Shown here: positions 1 through 8,957 of the stretch, in pieces | Layout: each line of letters opens with the position of its first letter | Position numbering within the stretch: position 1 is the stretch's first letter | Source: Victivallis sp. Marseille-Q1083 | Lineage (GTDB): Bacteria; Verrucomicrobiota; Lentisphaeria; Victivallales; Victivallaceae | Direction: 5' to 3' | Assembly (NCBI RefSeq): GCF_903645315.1 | Contig: NZ_CAHJXL010000002.1 | Coordinates: 608,934-672,933, forward strand | DNA length: 64,000 nt | Made by a program: the position numbers and the translations under genes | Notes under the pieces: model-generated | What the model was told of the DNA's origin: nothing | What the model saw: only the letters and a program-made list of their open reading frames with translations | The model's database searches: none

Positions 1-915
1 CAAAGCCTCGGCGCGGCACGGCCAGACCAGCGGCCAGGCCAGCGGCCAGGCCAGCAAACTCAGCGTAAACCATTGGAAAGCGATTTTGACCAGCCGGGAA
101 GCCGGGCGGTACGAGCGCCGGAAAAGCATCAGCAGCCAGAGAGCGACCGCAATCAAAACGGTCGGGAAGGCCGCGGCGATCCTCCACAGTTCAAGCGGAA
201 TGTCCAGTTGGTCAAAATCGAAACTCGACAATTGAGTGAGCCCCGGACTGGCGAATATCACCCGGCTCAACAGCAGAGCGGCGGCATAAAGCGCCAGGAC
301 AACTGCGGTCCGAGTGTGAAGGTTTCCGGCGAAAATAACGACGGTCAGCAGCAGCAATGCCGCCGGCGGCAGAAAATTGGGGAGGAACGGGTAACACAGC
401 AGGGAAACGGGAACGAAAAAAGCAAACCGCTGTTTCGGCGAACGCGAGGTTGCCAGCATCGCATAGAGTAACGCGGTCAAAAACAGTGCGGCGAAAAAAA
501 TGTCATTGGGCTGGCGCAGCCAATCGATTGCCAGGCAATTGCCGAGCAACAACAGCACGCTGAAGATGCCGAAGCGCATGGCCAATCGTTCGCCGAGCAG
601 ATAGAGGAACAGCACCGTCAAAACGCCGGCCAGGATGGTCGGCAGCAACAGCAGCAGCAAATTGTCACTGCCGCCGAAGAGCCGGCTGATGCCCAGTTCG
701 ACCAGCAGGAAACTGTCGGCTTGGAATGTTTTATCATCCAGCACAATATTCCAGCCGTGCACTTCCGCCCGGTCGATCAGCCCGGGCAGCAGCGCATTGC
801 CGCTCATCGCCGCGGTATAACGGTAACTGCCGGCGGCGGCGATCAACAAAGTCAGCAGCAGCAAGGCGCCGATCACTTTGCCGCGAAAATTGGCGACCGT
901 GCTGGTATCGATCAT
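1..915 (-). CDS. polytopic membrane protein, N-terminal part (runs off left edge)
   Basis: The frame is open from an ATG at 915 to the window edge (305 codons) with no stop. The start overlaps the proA stop by four bases (ATGA), so the two genes are probably translationally coupled. The protein begins with a short polar stretch, then a hydrophobic segment (about residues 14-28), a loop, and many Leu/Ala/Phe-rich segments that read as membrane helices. The spacing of a first helix, a long extracytoplasmic loop and then clustered helices resembles GT-C-type membrane glycosyltransferases, but no diagnostic motif is visible in this part, so the function is left open. Near the edge a 12-base unit is repeated in frame and encodes Leu-Ala-Trp-Pro twice. 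Confidence 0.7.
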   Translation of the reverse strand, partial: MIDTSTVANFRGKVIGALLLLTLLIAAAGSYRYTAAMSGNALLPGLIDRAEVHGWNIVLDDKTFQADSFLLVELGISRLFGGSDNLLLLLLPTILAGVLTVLFLYLLGERLAMRFGIFSVLLLLGNCLAIDWLRQPNDIFFAALFLTALLYAMLATSRSPKQRFAFFVPVSLLCYPFLPNFLPPAALLLLTVVIFAGNLHTRTAVVLALYAAALLLSRVIFASPGLTQLSSFDFDQLDIPLELWRIAAAFPTVLIAVALWLLMLFRRSYRPASRLVKIAFQWFTLSLLAWPLAWPLVWPCRAEAL

Positions 916-2192
916 TCGCGGATCTGCCCGTCGCCGCGCACCAGATATTTATAGGAGGTCAGCTCATTGACGCCCATCGGACCTCTGGCATGCAGTTTGT
1001 CGGTGCTGATGCCGATTTCGGCGCCCATGCCGAATTCGCCGCCGTCGGTAAAACGGGTCGAGGCGTTGTGATAAACCGTCGCCGAATCGACCATCGCCAG
1101 AAAATAATCGGCATTTTCCTGACGGTTCGTCAAGATGCCGTCGCTGTGCCTGGATCCGTAATGATTGATATGCTCCACCGCTTCTTTGACGCCATCGACA
1201 ATTTTGACCGCCAGGATATAATCCAGATATTCGGCGAAATAGTCCGCTTCGGTCGCCGGCAGCGCCGTCGGCACCAGCTTTTGAAATTCCATGCCGCCGC
1301 GCAATTCGACGTGATGTTTTTTCATCGCTTTCAGAAACGGCGGTAAAAACTCCGGCGCTATCTGCCGGTCGATCAGCAGCGTTTCCAGCGCATTGCAGAC
1401 ACCGGGCCGCTGACATTTGGCATTTTCGATGATTTTGACCGCCATGTCGATGTCACAGTCCCGATCGACGAACAGGTGGCAGACGCCTTTATAATGTTTG
1501 ATTACCGGAATGGTCGACTGCTCGACCACCGCCCGGATCAGCCCTTCGCCGCCGCGCGGAATGATCAGATCGAGGTATTGATCCATTTTCAACAGGAATT
1601 GTACGGCTTGGCGGTCGGTCCACGGCACCAGTTGTACCGCGCCGTCCGGCATGCCGCAGACGACACCGGCCCGGTTCATGATCTGGGCCAGCGTTTGGTT
1701 GGAATGAAACGCTTCCGAACCGCCGCGCAGGATGACCGCGTTGCCGGCTTTCAGGCAGATGCCGGCGGCATCGACCGTGACATTCGGGCGGGACTCGTAA
1801 ATGATGCCGATGACGCCGATCGGCACGCTGACCTTGTCGATGCGCAGGCCGTTCGGCCGGTAGATGCTGGACAACACCTTGCCGACCGGGTCCTCCTGGG
1901 CGGCGACCTGCCGCAAACCGTCGGCCATGCCTTTGAGGCGTTTGTCGTCGAGCTGCAGGCGATCCAGCATCGCGGCCGACAGGCCGTTCTTGCGGCCGTT
2001 GGCCATATCCTTCTCGTTGGCGGCGAAAATATCGTTCCGGGCCGCTTCGATTTCGTCGGCCATATAGTTCAAGCAGCAAACTTTTGCCTGCGGCGGCATG
2101 ACGGCCAAAGCGCGGGCGGCGGAGACCGCTTTTTCCCCCATCGCGGTCAAGGTGCTTTGTATTTGTTCCATCGTAACATTTCTGGCAGTCAT
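912..2192 (-). CDS. proA: gamma-glutamyl phosphate reductase
   Basis: ProA reduces gamma-glutamyl phosphate to glutamate semialdehyde with NADPH, the second step of proline synthesis in the cytoplasm. The 426-residue length fits the family. Visible family blocks include IYESRPNVTVDAAG and LKAGNAVILRGGSEA in the N-terminal half, and QRPGVCNALETLL, which carries the catalytic cysteine. The HARGPMGVNELTSYKY block lies near the C terminus. An ATG five codons upstream is also in frame, but the ATG at 2192 has GAGGAG seven bases before it and is preferred. No proB is seen next to it; the neighbours are a flavoprotein upstream and a membrane protein that overlaps its stop. Confidence 0.96.
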   Translation of the reverse strand: MTARNVTMEQIQSTLTAMGEKAVSAARALAVMPPQAKVCCLNYMADEIEAARNDIFAANEKDMANGRKNGLSAAMLDRLQLDDKRLKGMADGLRQVAAQEDPVGKVLSSIYRPNGLRIDKVSVPIGVIGIIYESRPNVTVDAAGICLKAGNAVILRGGSEAFHSNQTLAQIMNRAGVVCGMPDGAVQLVPWTDRQAVQFLLKMDQYLDLIIPRGGEGLIRAVVEQSTIPVIKHYKGVCHLFVDRDCDIDMAVKIIENAKCQRPGVCNALETLLIDRQIAPEFLPPFLKAMKKHHVELRGGMEFQKLVPTALPATEADYFAEYLDYILAVKIVDGVKEAVEHINHYGSRHSDGILTNRQENADYFLAMVDSATVYHNASTRFTDGGEFGMGAEIGISTDKLHARGPMGVNELTSYKYLVRGDGQIRE

Positions 2193-2286
2193 ATCCGGAC
2201 TCCTCAATAAGTTTATATCCTAACAACCATATCTTGTATTGCTCTATAAAATAGTCCGTCAAAGCCGATTTGGCAACCGGCAATTC

Positions 2287-3537
2287 TCACAAGCCGCGGG
2301 CGGCGCAGCAAAAACCGGCCAGCGCGCCGGAACTGAACGCCCATTGCAAATTGTATCCGCCGCAGGGGCCGTCGACATCCAGCACTTCCCCGGCAAAATA
2401 AATACCGGGCTGCAGCCGGCTCTCCAGGGTTGCCGGATCGACTTTTTTCAAACTCACGCCGCCGTGCGTCACCATCGCCTTGTTCCAGCCGTCGGTCGCG
2501 GTGATTTCCATCGGCAGCGCGGTCAGCATTGCGGCCAGACGCCGCTGGCCTTCGGCGGTGAATTCGGCGGCTTTTCCGGAACCGTCCAGCCCGGCCAGGC
2601 GACACAGGTGATCGGCCAATTTCAACGGCAGTTGTTCCCCCAGCAGATTGCGGAGGAATTTTTTGCCCTGTTGCTGCCGCCAGAGTTGAAACTGCCGGAG
2701 CCATGCGTCCGTCCGGCGTTCCGCCAGCAGATTGATCTCCAGCGTCACCGCCGGCCGTTTCGCCAGCAGAGCGGCAATCCGGCCGGAAATGTCCAATACC
2801 GCCGGCCCGGAAACCCCATGATGAGTGAACAGCAGTTCGCCGCTGCCGGCAAGCTGCTGCCGCTGACCGCCGCGCACCGTGCAACTGCAGTCGGGTAAAA
2901 CGATGCCGGCACAATCGCCGACCCAGGCCGCCGGCGTTCGCAGACCGACCATCGCCGGACAGGGAGTGACGATTTCATGACCGATTTGCTCGGCCAGCCG
3001 GTAACCGCCGCCGCGGCCGCCCAGCGCCGGATAACCGCAACCGCCGGTGGTGATGATCACCCGGCCGGCCCGGACGACCCGGCCGTCTCCGGTTTCGATG
3101 CCGTAGGCCTGGTCCTCCCTGACGATCCGTCCGGCGCTGCAGCCGGTGACCAGCCGGACGCCGCGCTGCCGGCACTCATTCTCCAACGCGCACAGCACGT
3201 CGCCGGCTCGCTCCGAAACCGGAAAAACATGAAATCCGTCCGTCGACCGGGTCGGTACGCCGCGGGCGGCAAACCAGCCGCGCAATGCTTCCGGCGGCAG
3301 AAAACGCAGCGCCGGCAGCAGAAAACGCCACTGCCGGCCGAAACGTTCCGCCAATGCCTCCGGCGGCAGCCGGTTGGTCAAATTGCATTTGCCCGCTCCG
3401 GTGGCCAGCAGTTTCCGGCCGATGGCCGGCAATTGCTCCAGTACGGTCACCCGGCCGTTTCCGGCCGCCTGGCAGGCCGCCATCAAACCGGCCGGCCCGG
3501 CGCCGATGATGACGATATCCGAACGATCATTTCCCAT
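2287..3537 (-). CDS. BaiN/HI0933-type FAD-dependent oxidoreductase
   Basis: This is a flavoprotein of the HI0933/YhiN/BaiN family (416 residues), whose physiological substrates are mostly unknown. The N terminus carries the dinucleotide-binding signature IVIIGAGPAGLMAA, followed by the family block GRKLLATGAGKCNLTN. Further family blocks are ITTGGCGYPALGGRGGGY in the middle and GEVLDVDGPCGGYNLQWAFSSG at the C terminus. The start at 3537 is preferred over an in-frame ATG 18 codons upstream because GGGAG lies a normal distance before it. It precedes proA with a 94-base gap on the same strand and diverges from folE. Confidence 0.92.
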   Translation of the reverse strand: MGNDRSDIVIIGAGPAGLMAACQAAGNGRVTVLEQLPAIGRKLLATGAGKCNLTNRLPPEALAERFGRQWRFLLPALRFLPPEALRGWFAARGVPTRSTDGFHVFPVSERAGDVLCALENECRQRGVRLVTGCSAGRIVREDQAYGIETGDGRVVRAGRVIITTGGCGYPALGGRGGGYRLAEQIGHEIVTPCPAMVGLRTPAAWVGDCAGIVLPDCSCTVRGGQRQQLAGSGELLFTHHGVSGPAVLDISGRIAALLAKRPAVTLEINLLAERRTDAWLRQFQLWRQQQGKKFLRNLLGEQLPLKLADHLCRLAGLDGSGKAAEFTAEGQRRLAAMLTALPMEITATDGWNKAMVTHGGVSLKKVDPATLESRLQPGIYFAGEVLDVDGPCGGYNLQWAFSSGALAGFCCAARGL

Positions 3538-3683
3538 TGAACAGCTCCCTTCCGCATCGCTGATCCGGTAAATATAAATGGAATGCGCCATAAATCAATC
3601 TATATTTTTGACTCTGAATGAATGTGGAGTATATTTACCAATTGTTTTATATTTTTTAAGAAATCCAAGGTGAAGTTTCAAGT

Positions 3684-4229
3684 ATGATGGAAGATGCAGT
3701 GCGGCAGATTTTGCAGGCGATCGGCGAAGACCCGGAACGGGAAGGATTGCTGGATACGCCGAAACGGGTCCGCAAAAGTTTTGAATATTTGATGGGCGGT
3801 TACCGTAAAAATCTTGCCGCCGTGATCAACGGTGCTTTGTTCGAAGCGGAATCGGACGATATGATCATCGTCCGGGATATTGAATTTTACAGCATGTGCG
3901 AGCATCATATGCTGCCGTTCTTCGGCAAGTGCCACGTCGGTTACATCCCGCAGAAAAAAATTCTCGGCGTCAGCAAAGTGGCGCGGATTGTCGATATGTT
4001 TTCCCGGCGACTGCAGATTCAGGAGCGTTTGACCAGGCAGATTGCCGAGGCAATCATGCAGACGGTGGACGCCGAAGGCGTCGGGGTGGTAATGGAGGCC
4101 AAACATCTGTGCATGCAGATGCGCGGGGTCGAAAAGCAGCATTCGATGATGACGACTTCGGCAATGCAGGGCTCGTTCCGGGCGGAAGGTCCGACCCGGG
4201 CGGAATTCCTGCGGTTGATCCGCGGTTGA
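3684..4229 (+). CDS. folE: GTP cyclohydrolase I
   Basis: FolE converts GTP to 7,8-dihydroneopterin triphosphate, the first step of folate and pterin synthesis. The 181-residue protein keeps the zinc ligands Cys72, His75 (in [10 protein letters not shown]) and Cys143 (in HLCMQMRG), with the same 71-residue spacing as the E. coli enzyme. Other family blocks are [23 protein letters not shown] and the C-terminal [11 protein letters not shown]. Two consecutive ATG codons open the gene. It is first in a five-gene plus-strand cluster. The stop codon lies inside a tandem 11-base repeat, so the last residues (LIRG) come from the repeat. Confidence 0.96.
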   Translation: MMEDAVRQILQAIGEDPEREGLLDTPKRVRKSFEYLMGGYRKNLAAVINGALFEAESDDMIIVRDIEFYSMCEHHMLPFFGKCHVGYIPQKKILGVSKVARIVDMFSRRLQIQERLTRQIAEAIMQTVDAEGVGVVMEAKHLCMQMRGVEKQHSMMTTSAMQGSFRAEGPTRAEFLRLIRG

Positions 4230-4243
4230 TCCGCGGTTGATCC
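4211..4243 (+). repeat. three tandem copies of an 11-base unit at the folE stop
   Basis: GCGGTTGATCC occurs three times head to tail. The unit length is not a multiple of three, and the folE stop TGA sits in the second copy. Gain or loss of a unit would change the C-terminal residues or the stop position. Confidence 0.9.
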
Positions 4244-4264
4244 GGCGGGGAGTTTGAAGCGGCG

Positions 4265-4708
4265 ATGCGGGCATTGGTGCAGCGGGTTTCTTCCGGCGCG
4301 GTTTGCGTTGGAACGGAGCAGCTCGGCGCGATCGGAAAAGGTTTGGTCATTCTGCTGGGAGTGACGCATGCCGATACGGCTGCCGACGTCGATTTTCTGG
4401 CGGAGAAATGCGTCAATCTGCGGATTTTTGCCGACGAAGCCGGCAAAATGAACCGCTCCTTGGCCGACCTCGGCGGCGCGGCATTGATTGTTTCACAATT
4501 TACGTTGTACGCAGATTGTTCGCACGGCCGCCGTCCCGGCTTTGCCGAGGCGGCGCCGCCGGAACAGGCCGAACGATTGTACGATTTATTTGTCGATCGG
4601 GTGAAGCGCTCCGGCATCGGAGTCGCCACCGGGCGGTTCGGCGCCGAGATGCAATTGGAGATCCACAACGACGGGCCGGTGACTTTGCTGGTGGAATCCC
4701 GCAAATGA
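4265..4708 (+). CDS. dtd: D-aminoacyl-tRNA deacylase
   Basis: Dtd hydrolyses D-aminoacyl-tRNAs (and glycyl-tRNAAla) to keep D-amino acids out of translation. The 147-residue length is typical. The N terminus MRALVQRVSSGAV, the catalytic block SQFTLYAD, GRRPGF and the C-terminal block NDGPVT are all present; the last two motifs form the chiral proofreading site at the dimer interface. The usual Asn in NxGPVT is kept, with Asp at the variable position. The gene starts 35 bases after folE and ends 37 bases before dxr. Confidence 0.95.
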   Translation: MRALVQRVSSGAVCVGTEQLGAIGKGLVILLGVTHADTAADVDFLAEKCVNLRIFADEAGKMNRSLADLGGAALIVSQFTLYADCSHGRRPGFAEAAPPEQAERLYDLFVDRVKRSGIGVATGRFGAEMQLEIHNDGPVTLLVESRK

Positions 4709-4745
4709 GCGAGCCGAAAACGGGGAACTTTTTAGAAAGCTGGAA

Positions 4746-5897
4746 ATGAATAGGAAACGAGTGGTTGTCCTGGGCGCGACCGGTTCCATCGGGGAAAACG
4801 CCTTTCGCGTCCTGGAAAAATTTCCGGAGCGCTTCGATGTCGTCGGCCTGGTGGCCCGCAACAATATTGCCCGTCTGGCCCAGCAGGCGCGGGTGCTGCA
4901 TTGCCGCCAGGTTGTCACCACCGACCCGGCCAAACGGGAAAGTTTGCAGAATCTGCTGCCGCACGGTTATTATGCCTTCGGCGGCGAATCGGCGGTAATC
5001 GATCTGGTCTGCAGTTCGGAGGTCGATGTCGTCTTGTGCGCCATCGTCGGCACCGGCGGCGTCCAACCGGTGCTGGCGGCGCTGCAGGCCGGCAAGACGG
5101 TGGCGCTGGCCAGCAAGGAAGTGCTGGTGATGGCCGGCGAACTGGTGATGAATTTGATCTACTCCGGCCACGGCCGGATTATCCCGGTCGACAGTGAACA
5201 CAGCGCTATTTTTCAGTGTCTCTCCGGAAGATCGCCGGGCGAATTGGAACATATCATGTTGACGGCGTCCGGCGGCGCGTTCCGCGATGCCGGAATCGAA
5301 GAGATGCGCCGGGCGACGCCGGAGCGGGCATTGGCCCATCCGACCTGGTCGATGGGGCCCAAAGTGACCATCGATTCGGCGTCATTGATGAACAAGGCGC
5401 TGGAGATTGTCGAAGCCGGTTATCTGTTCGGCGTCGGACCGGAGAAAATCCGGGTGGTCATCCATCCGCAGTCGATCGTTCATTCGATGATCGAATTGAA
5501 GGACGGGTCGATTCTGGCGCAGTTGGCGCAAACCGATATGCGTTTCGCCATCCAGTATGCGTTGAGTTATCCGGAGCGCTTGAATGGCGAATTGCCGCGG
5601 CTGCAATTGAAGGATCTGTGCCGTTTGGAATTCCGGGAGCCGGACCGGCGGCGCTTCCCGTCCATCGGCTTTGCCGAGGAGGCTTTGCGGCGCGGCGGGA
5701 CGATGCCGGCGGTGATGAATGCCGCCAATGAAGTGGCCGTCGCGGCGTTTTGCCAGGGCAGGCTGCGTTTCACCGACATCTGGACGGTGATCGAGCGGAC
5801 CATGCGGGCGCACCGGGTCGAAGCGCAGCGCGATCTGGCGACGGTGCTGGCGGCCGACCGCTGGGCGAGGGAGTTCGCCGGCGCGGTGGAGTTGTAA
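4746..5897 (+). CDS. dxr: 1-deoxy-D-xylulose 5-phosphate reductoisomerase
   Basis: Dxr (IspC) makes 2-C-methyl-D-erythritol 4-phosphate with NADPH, the committed step of the MEP isoprenoid pathway. The 383-residue protein has the NADPH-binding GATGSIGENAFRVLE at the N terminus, the metal- and substrate-binding VDSEHSAIFQCL, the flexible-loop block HPTWSMGPKVTIDSASLMNK and the C-terminal NAANEVAVAAF. The next gene is rseP, as in many bacteria, and ispG follows, so two MEP enzymes flank the protease. Confidence 0.97.
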   Translation: MNRKRVVVLGATGSIGENAFRVLEKFPERFDVVGLVARNNIARLAQQARVLHCRQVVTTDPAKRESLQNLLPHGYYAFGGESAVIDLVCSSEVDVVLCAIVGTGGVQPVLAALQAGKTVALASKEVLVMAGELVMNLIYSGHGRIIPVDSEHSAIFQCLSGRSPGELEHIMLTASGGAFRDAGIEEMRRATPERALAHPTWSMGPKVTIDSASLMNKALEIVEAGYLFGVGPEKIRVVIHPQSIVHSMIELKDGSILAQLAQTDMRFAIQYALSYPERLNGELPRLQLKDLCRLEFREPDRRRFPSIGFAEEALRRGGTMPAVMNAANEVAVAAFCQGRLRFTDIWTVIERTMRAHRVEAQRDLATVLAADRWAREFAGAVEL

Positions 5898-5945
5898 TTG
5901 AGAATCATTGTAAAATAAATAAATACTTGAGGAGGGCGGCAAACG

Positions 5946-7688
5946 ATGCTGATGGAGCTGTTGAATTACCTGGAAGTCATCGGATTGATCATTCTGGTGA
6001 TTTTCTTTGTTGGAATGTGCATTTTCGTGCACGAACTCGGCCATTTCCTGGCGGCAAAATTGTGCGGCATGCACATCGACGCATTTTCCATCGGCTTTAA
6101 AAAAGCCTGGGGCAAGACGGTGAACGGCATTGAATACCGGATCGGTTACCTGCCGTTCGGCGGCTACGTCGAACTGCCGCAGGTGGATTCTACCAGCAAC
6201 ACGCCGAAGACGGCCGACGGCCGGGAGCTGCCGCGCGCCAAACCCTGGCAGCGGATTGTCACCGCTTTCGCCGGGCCGTTGTTCAATATTATTTTCGGGC
6301 TGCTGCTCGGTTGCGTCATCTGGTGGGGCGGCATTCCCCAGGATACCCCCAACATGCGGCAAATCATCGTCCGGGAAATCGCTGAAAACAGTCCGGAATA
6401 CCGGGCCGGGCTGCGGGTTGGCGATGCCATTGTGAAACTCAACGGTAAAGAATTTTTCTGTCCCTGGAATAAATTCGTCCAGGAAATCATGTTCAATTTC
6501 GAAAAGAGCGGTGTGACGCTGGATGTGGTACGGGACGGCAAGACTTTTCAGGTCAGCTACATGCCGGAAGCCAATACCAGCGAAGATCTGCCGGACGATT
6601 TGCGCCATGAAGGCATGGCGGTGCCTTTCTTCAAGCCGCTGGTGCCGATCGAACTGGACCCGGTCAAAAATTCCTCGGCGATGGCCGCCGGCGTGCGGCG
6701 CGGCGATATTTTACTGGAAATCAACGGCAAAGCGGTGAATTCTTTCGAGGAATTCCAGCAGGAGATCGACCGGCTCGGCCGCGAAAAAGCGCCGGTCCGG
6801 CTGAAACTCGAACGCGGCGGTAAAACGATTGAAAGCGGTGAGATCACTCCGGTGCTGCTCGGCAAGATCTATCAGATCGGCGCGTCGTTCACTTCGCAGG
6901 AAGACTGCAAAGTCGTAAAAGTGATCGAAGGTTCGCCGGCTTCGGTCGGCGGCCTGCAGGATGGCGATTTGATCCTGTCGATCAACGGCCAGCCGACCGC
7001 GACTTTTCCGCAATTCTATGAATTGCTGCAGAAGGATGGCGAAAATCCGCTCAAGGTGGCGGTCCGGCGCGGCGGGGAAACGGTGGATTTGGAAATCACC
7101 CCAGCGAAAAATGAATTTTATTCGCTGGAGTGCAGCGTGACGGTGATGAATTATCCGACGCCGTTTCAACAATTCCAGGATACGCTGGTCCTGAGTTACC
7201 GCTCTTTGAGCGGAATGATGATCTATATGGCCAACCATCTCGGCCTGACCGAAATGCGCAGCACGATCAAACCGAGCAATATGTCCGGTCCGCTCGGCAT
7301 CGGCCAGACGTTGTTCGTCGTCTTTCGCGACGGCTCTTTCATGCTGGGGCTGTATTTCGTCGTCGTCGTCGCTTTTGCGCTGGCGATCTTCAACCTGCTG
7401 CCGCTGCCGGTGCTCGACGGCGGTCATATTTTCTTTGCCGTCATTGAATTGATCATCGGCCGGCCGTTGCCGGAAATCGTCATCAAAGTGCTGACTTATA
7501 TTTTCATCACGCTGCTGTTGGGACTGATGGTCTTCGTCACCTGGGCCGACCTCGGCCGCCTGAAAAATCTGGTGGCGCCGGAACCGCCGGCGACGGAGGC
7601 CGCGCCGGAAAAAGTACCAGAGCCGGAAGACCAGGAAATGCCGTCGGAAGCGGTCTCGGCGGAAACGGTGGAAACCGCCGCACAATGA
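5946..7688 (+). CDS. rseP: RIP metalloprotease RseP (site-2 protease)
   Basis: This inner-membrane zinc protease cleaves within membrane segments; in E. coli it cuts the anti-sigma factor RseA and signal-peptide remnants. The first membrane helix holds the zinc motif H29-E30-x-x-H33 (FVHELGHFLAAKL), and the third zinc ligand lies in the helix with LPLPVLDGGH near residue 489. Two PDZ-like regions lie between them (one around GLRVGDAIVKLNG, another around GLQDGDLILSINGQP). At 580 residues it is longer than E. coli RseP (about 450), with extra periplasmic sequence and an acidic, proline-rich C-terminal tail. GGAGGGCGG supports the start, and the stop overlaps the ispG start by four bases. Confidence 0.95.
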   Translation: MLMELLNYLEVIGLIILVIFFVGMCIFVHELGHFLAAKLCGMHIDAFSIGFKKAWGKTVNGIEYRIGYLPFGGYVELPQVDSTSNTPKTADGRELPRAKPWQRIVTAFAGPLFNIIFGLLLGCVIWWGGIPQDTPNMRQIIVREIAENSPEYRAGLRVGDAIVKLNGKEFFCPWNKFVQEIMFNFEKSGVTLDVVRDGKTFQVSYMPEANTSEDLPDDLRHEGMAVPFFKPLVPIELDPVKNSSAMAAGVRRGDILLEINGKAVNSFEEFQQEIDRLGREKAPVRLKLERGGKTIESGEITPVLLGKIYQIGASFTSQEDCKVVKVIEGSPASVGGLQDGDLILSINGQPTATFPQFYELLQKDGENPLKVAVRRGGETVDLEITPAKNEFYSLECSVTVMNYPTPFQQFQDTLVLSYRSLSGMMIYMANHLGLTEMRSTIKPSNMSGPLGIGQTLFVVFRDGSFMLGLYFVVVVAFALAIFNLLPLPVLDGGHIFFAVIELIIGRPLPEIVIKVLTYIFITLLLGLMVFVTWADLGRLKNLVAPEPPATEAAPEKVPEPEDQEMPSEAVSAETVETAAQ

Positions 7689-8791
7689 ACGAAAAGACGG
7701 TGCGGCGTAAGACCAGGCAACTGTGGCTCGGTCGGATTCCGGTCGGCGGCGGCGCTCCGGTTTCCGTGCAGTCGATGACCAACACCGATACCGGGGATGC
7801 CGCCGCAACCCTTGCCCAGATCGCCCGGTTGGCGCAGGCGGGATGTGACATCGTCCGGGTGGCGGTGCCGGATGCGGCGGCCGCCCGGAGCCTGGCTGAA
7901 ATCTGCGACGCCAGCCCGTTGCCGGTCATTGCCGATATTCATTTTGATTACCGGCTGGCTCTGCTGGCGATCGAACATCGGGTTGCCGGCGTGCGGCTCA
8001 ATCCCGGAAACATCGGCGAAGCCGAAAAAGTCCGGCTGGTGGCGGAAAAAGCCGGCGAAGCCGGCATTCCGATCCGGGTCGGCGCCAATTCCGGCAGCCT
8101 CTCCGAAGCGGTCCGGCGCGAATTGATCGAACATGGCGTGAACGGCGAAGAACTGGTTGCCGAGACACTGGTGGCCAGCGCCCTGCGGGAATGTCGCCAA
8201 CTCGAGCAATACGGCTTCCGGGCGATCAAGGTTTCGTTGAAAGCTTCGTCGGTGCCGGTGACGGTGGCCGCCTGCCGGAAATTCGCCGACCGCACCGATT
8301 ATCCGCTGCACATCGGGGTGACCGAAGCCGGCACGCCGGGCAGGGGGATCATCAAATCGGCGGTCGGCATCGGGGCGTTGTTGCTCGACGGCATCGGCGA
8401 TACGCTGCGGGTCAGCCTGACGGCCGATCCGGTGGAGGAAATCGCACCGGCGTTGCGAATCCTGGAGTGTTGCAATTTGCGCCGGAGCTGCCCGGACGTC
8501 ATCTCCTGTCCGACCTGCGGACGGACGGCAATCGACCTGATCGGTCTGGTAACGCGGGTCGAAACCCTGCTGGACAACTGGCGGGCCGCCGGACGGCAAT
8601 TGACGCTGCGCAAGCTGGCGGTGATGGGCTGTGTGGTCAACGGACCCGGCGAGGCGCGGGAAGCGGAGCTCGGCATCGCCGGCGGCAAGGGCAAGCTGGC
8701 GATTTTCCGGTCCGGCGAATTGCTGGGAACTTATTCGGAAGAAACAGGATGGAATGTTTTTCAGGAGGAATTGTCGAAATTTTGCCGTTGA
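7685..8791 (+). CDS. ispG: 4-hydroxy-3-methylbut-2-en-1-yl diphosphate synthase
   Basis: IspG (GcpE) is a [4Fe-4S] enzyme that converts MEcPP to HMBPP, the penultimate MEP-pathway step. The protein has 368 residues, the short bacterial form. The N terminus shows VGGGAPVSVQSMTNTDT, the barrel has NPGNIG and GANSGSL, and the cluster cysteines lie in SCPTCGR and GCVVNGPGEA. It begins in the ATGA overlap with rseP. No clear terminator follows in the 166 bases before the next gene. Confidence 0.97.
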   Translation: MNEKTVRRKTRQLWLGRIPVGGGAPVSVQSMTNTDTGDAAATLAQIARLAQAGCDIVRVAVPDAAAARSLAEICDASPLPVIADIHFDYRLALLAIEHRVAGVRLNPGNIGEAEKVRLVAEKAGEAGIPIRVGANSGSLSEAVRRELIEHGVNGEELVAETLVASALRECRQLEQYGFRAIKVSLKASSVPVTVAACRKFADRTDYPLHIGVTEAGTPGRGIIKSAVGIGALLLDGIGDTLRVSLTADPVEEIAPALRILECCNLRRSCPDVISCPTCGRTAIDLIGLVTRVETLLDNWRAAGRQLTLRKLAVMGCVVNGPGEAREAELGIAGGKGKLAIFRSGELLGTYSEETGWNVFQEELSKFCR

Positions 8792-8957
8792 AAACGAAAG
8801 AGAATTGAGGGCTGTGCCGCGGGAACCATATTTCTTTGGATAGAGCGGGGAAAAATCATTTTTTTATCGGCTGCTTATTGATTTATTGACAAATCATGCT
8901 AATTTGGGAACAGAGGAATTGCGTTCTATCTAATCTTAAAGTGAGGAGTAAGTGAAG

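Noticed and set aside
5382-6608. 408-codon minus-strand frame across dxr and rseP
   Set aside because: It spans two well-supported genes in antisense and has no family motif.
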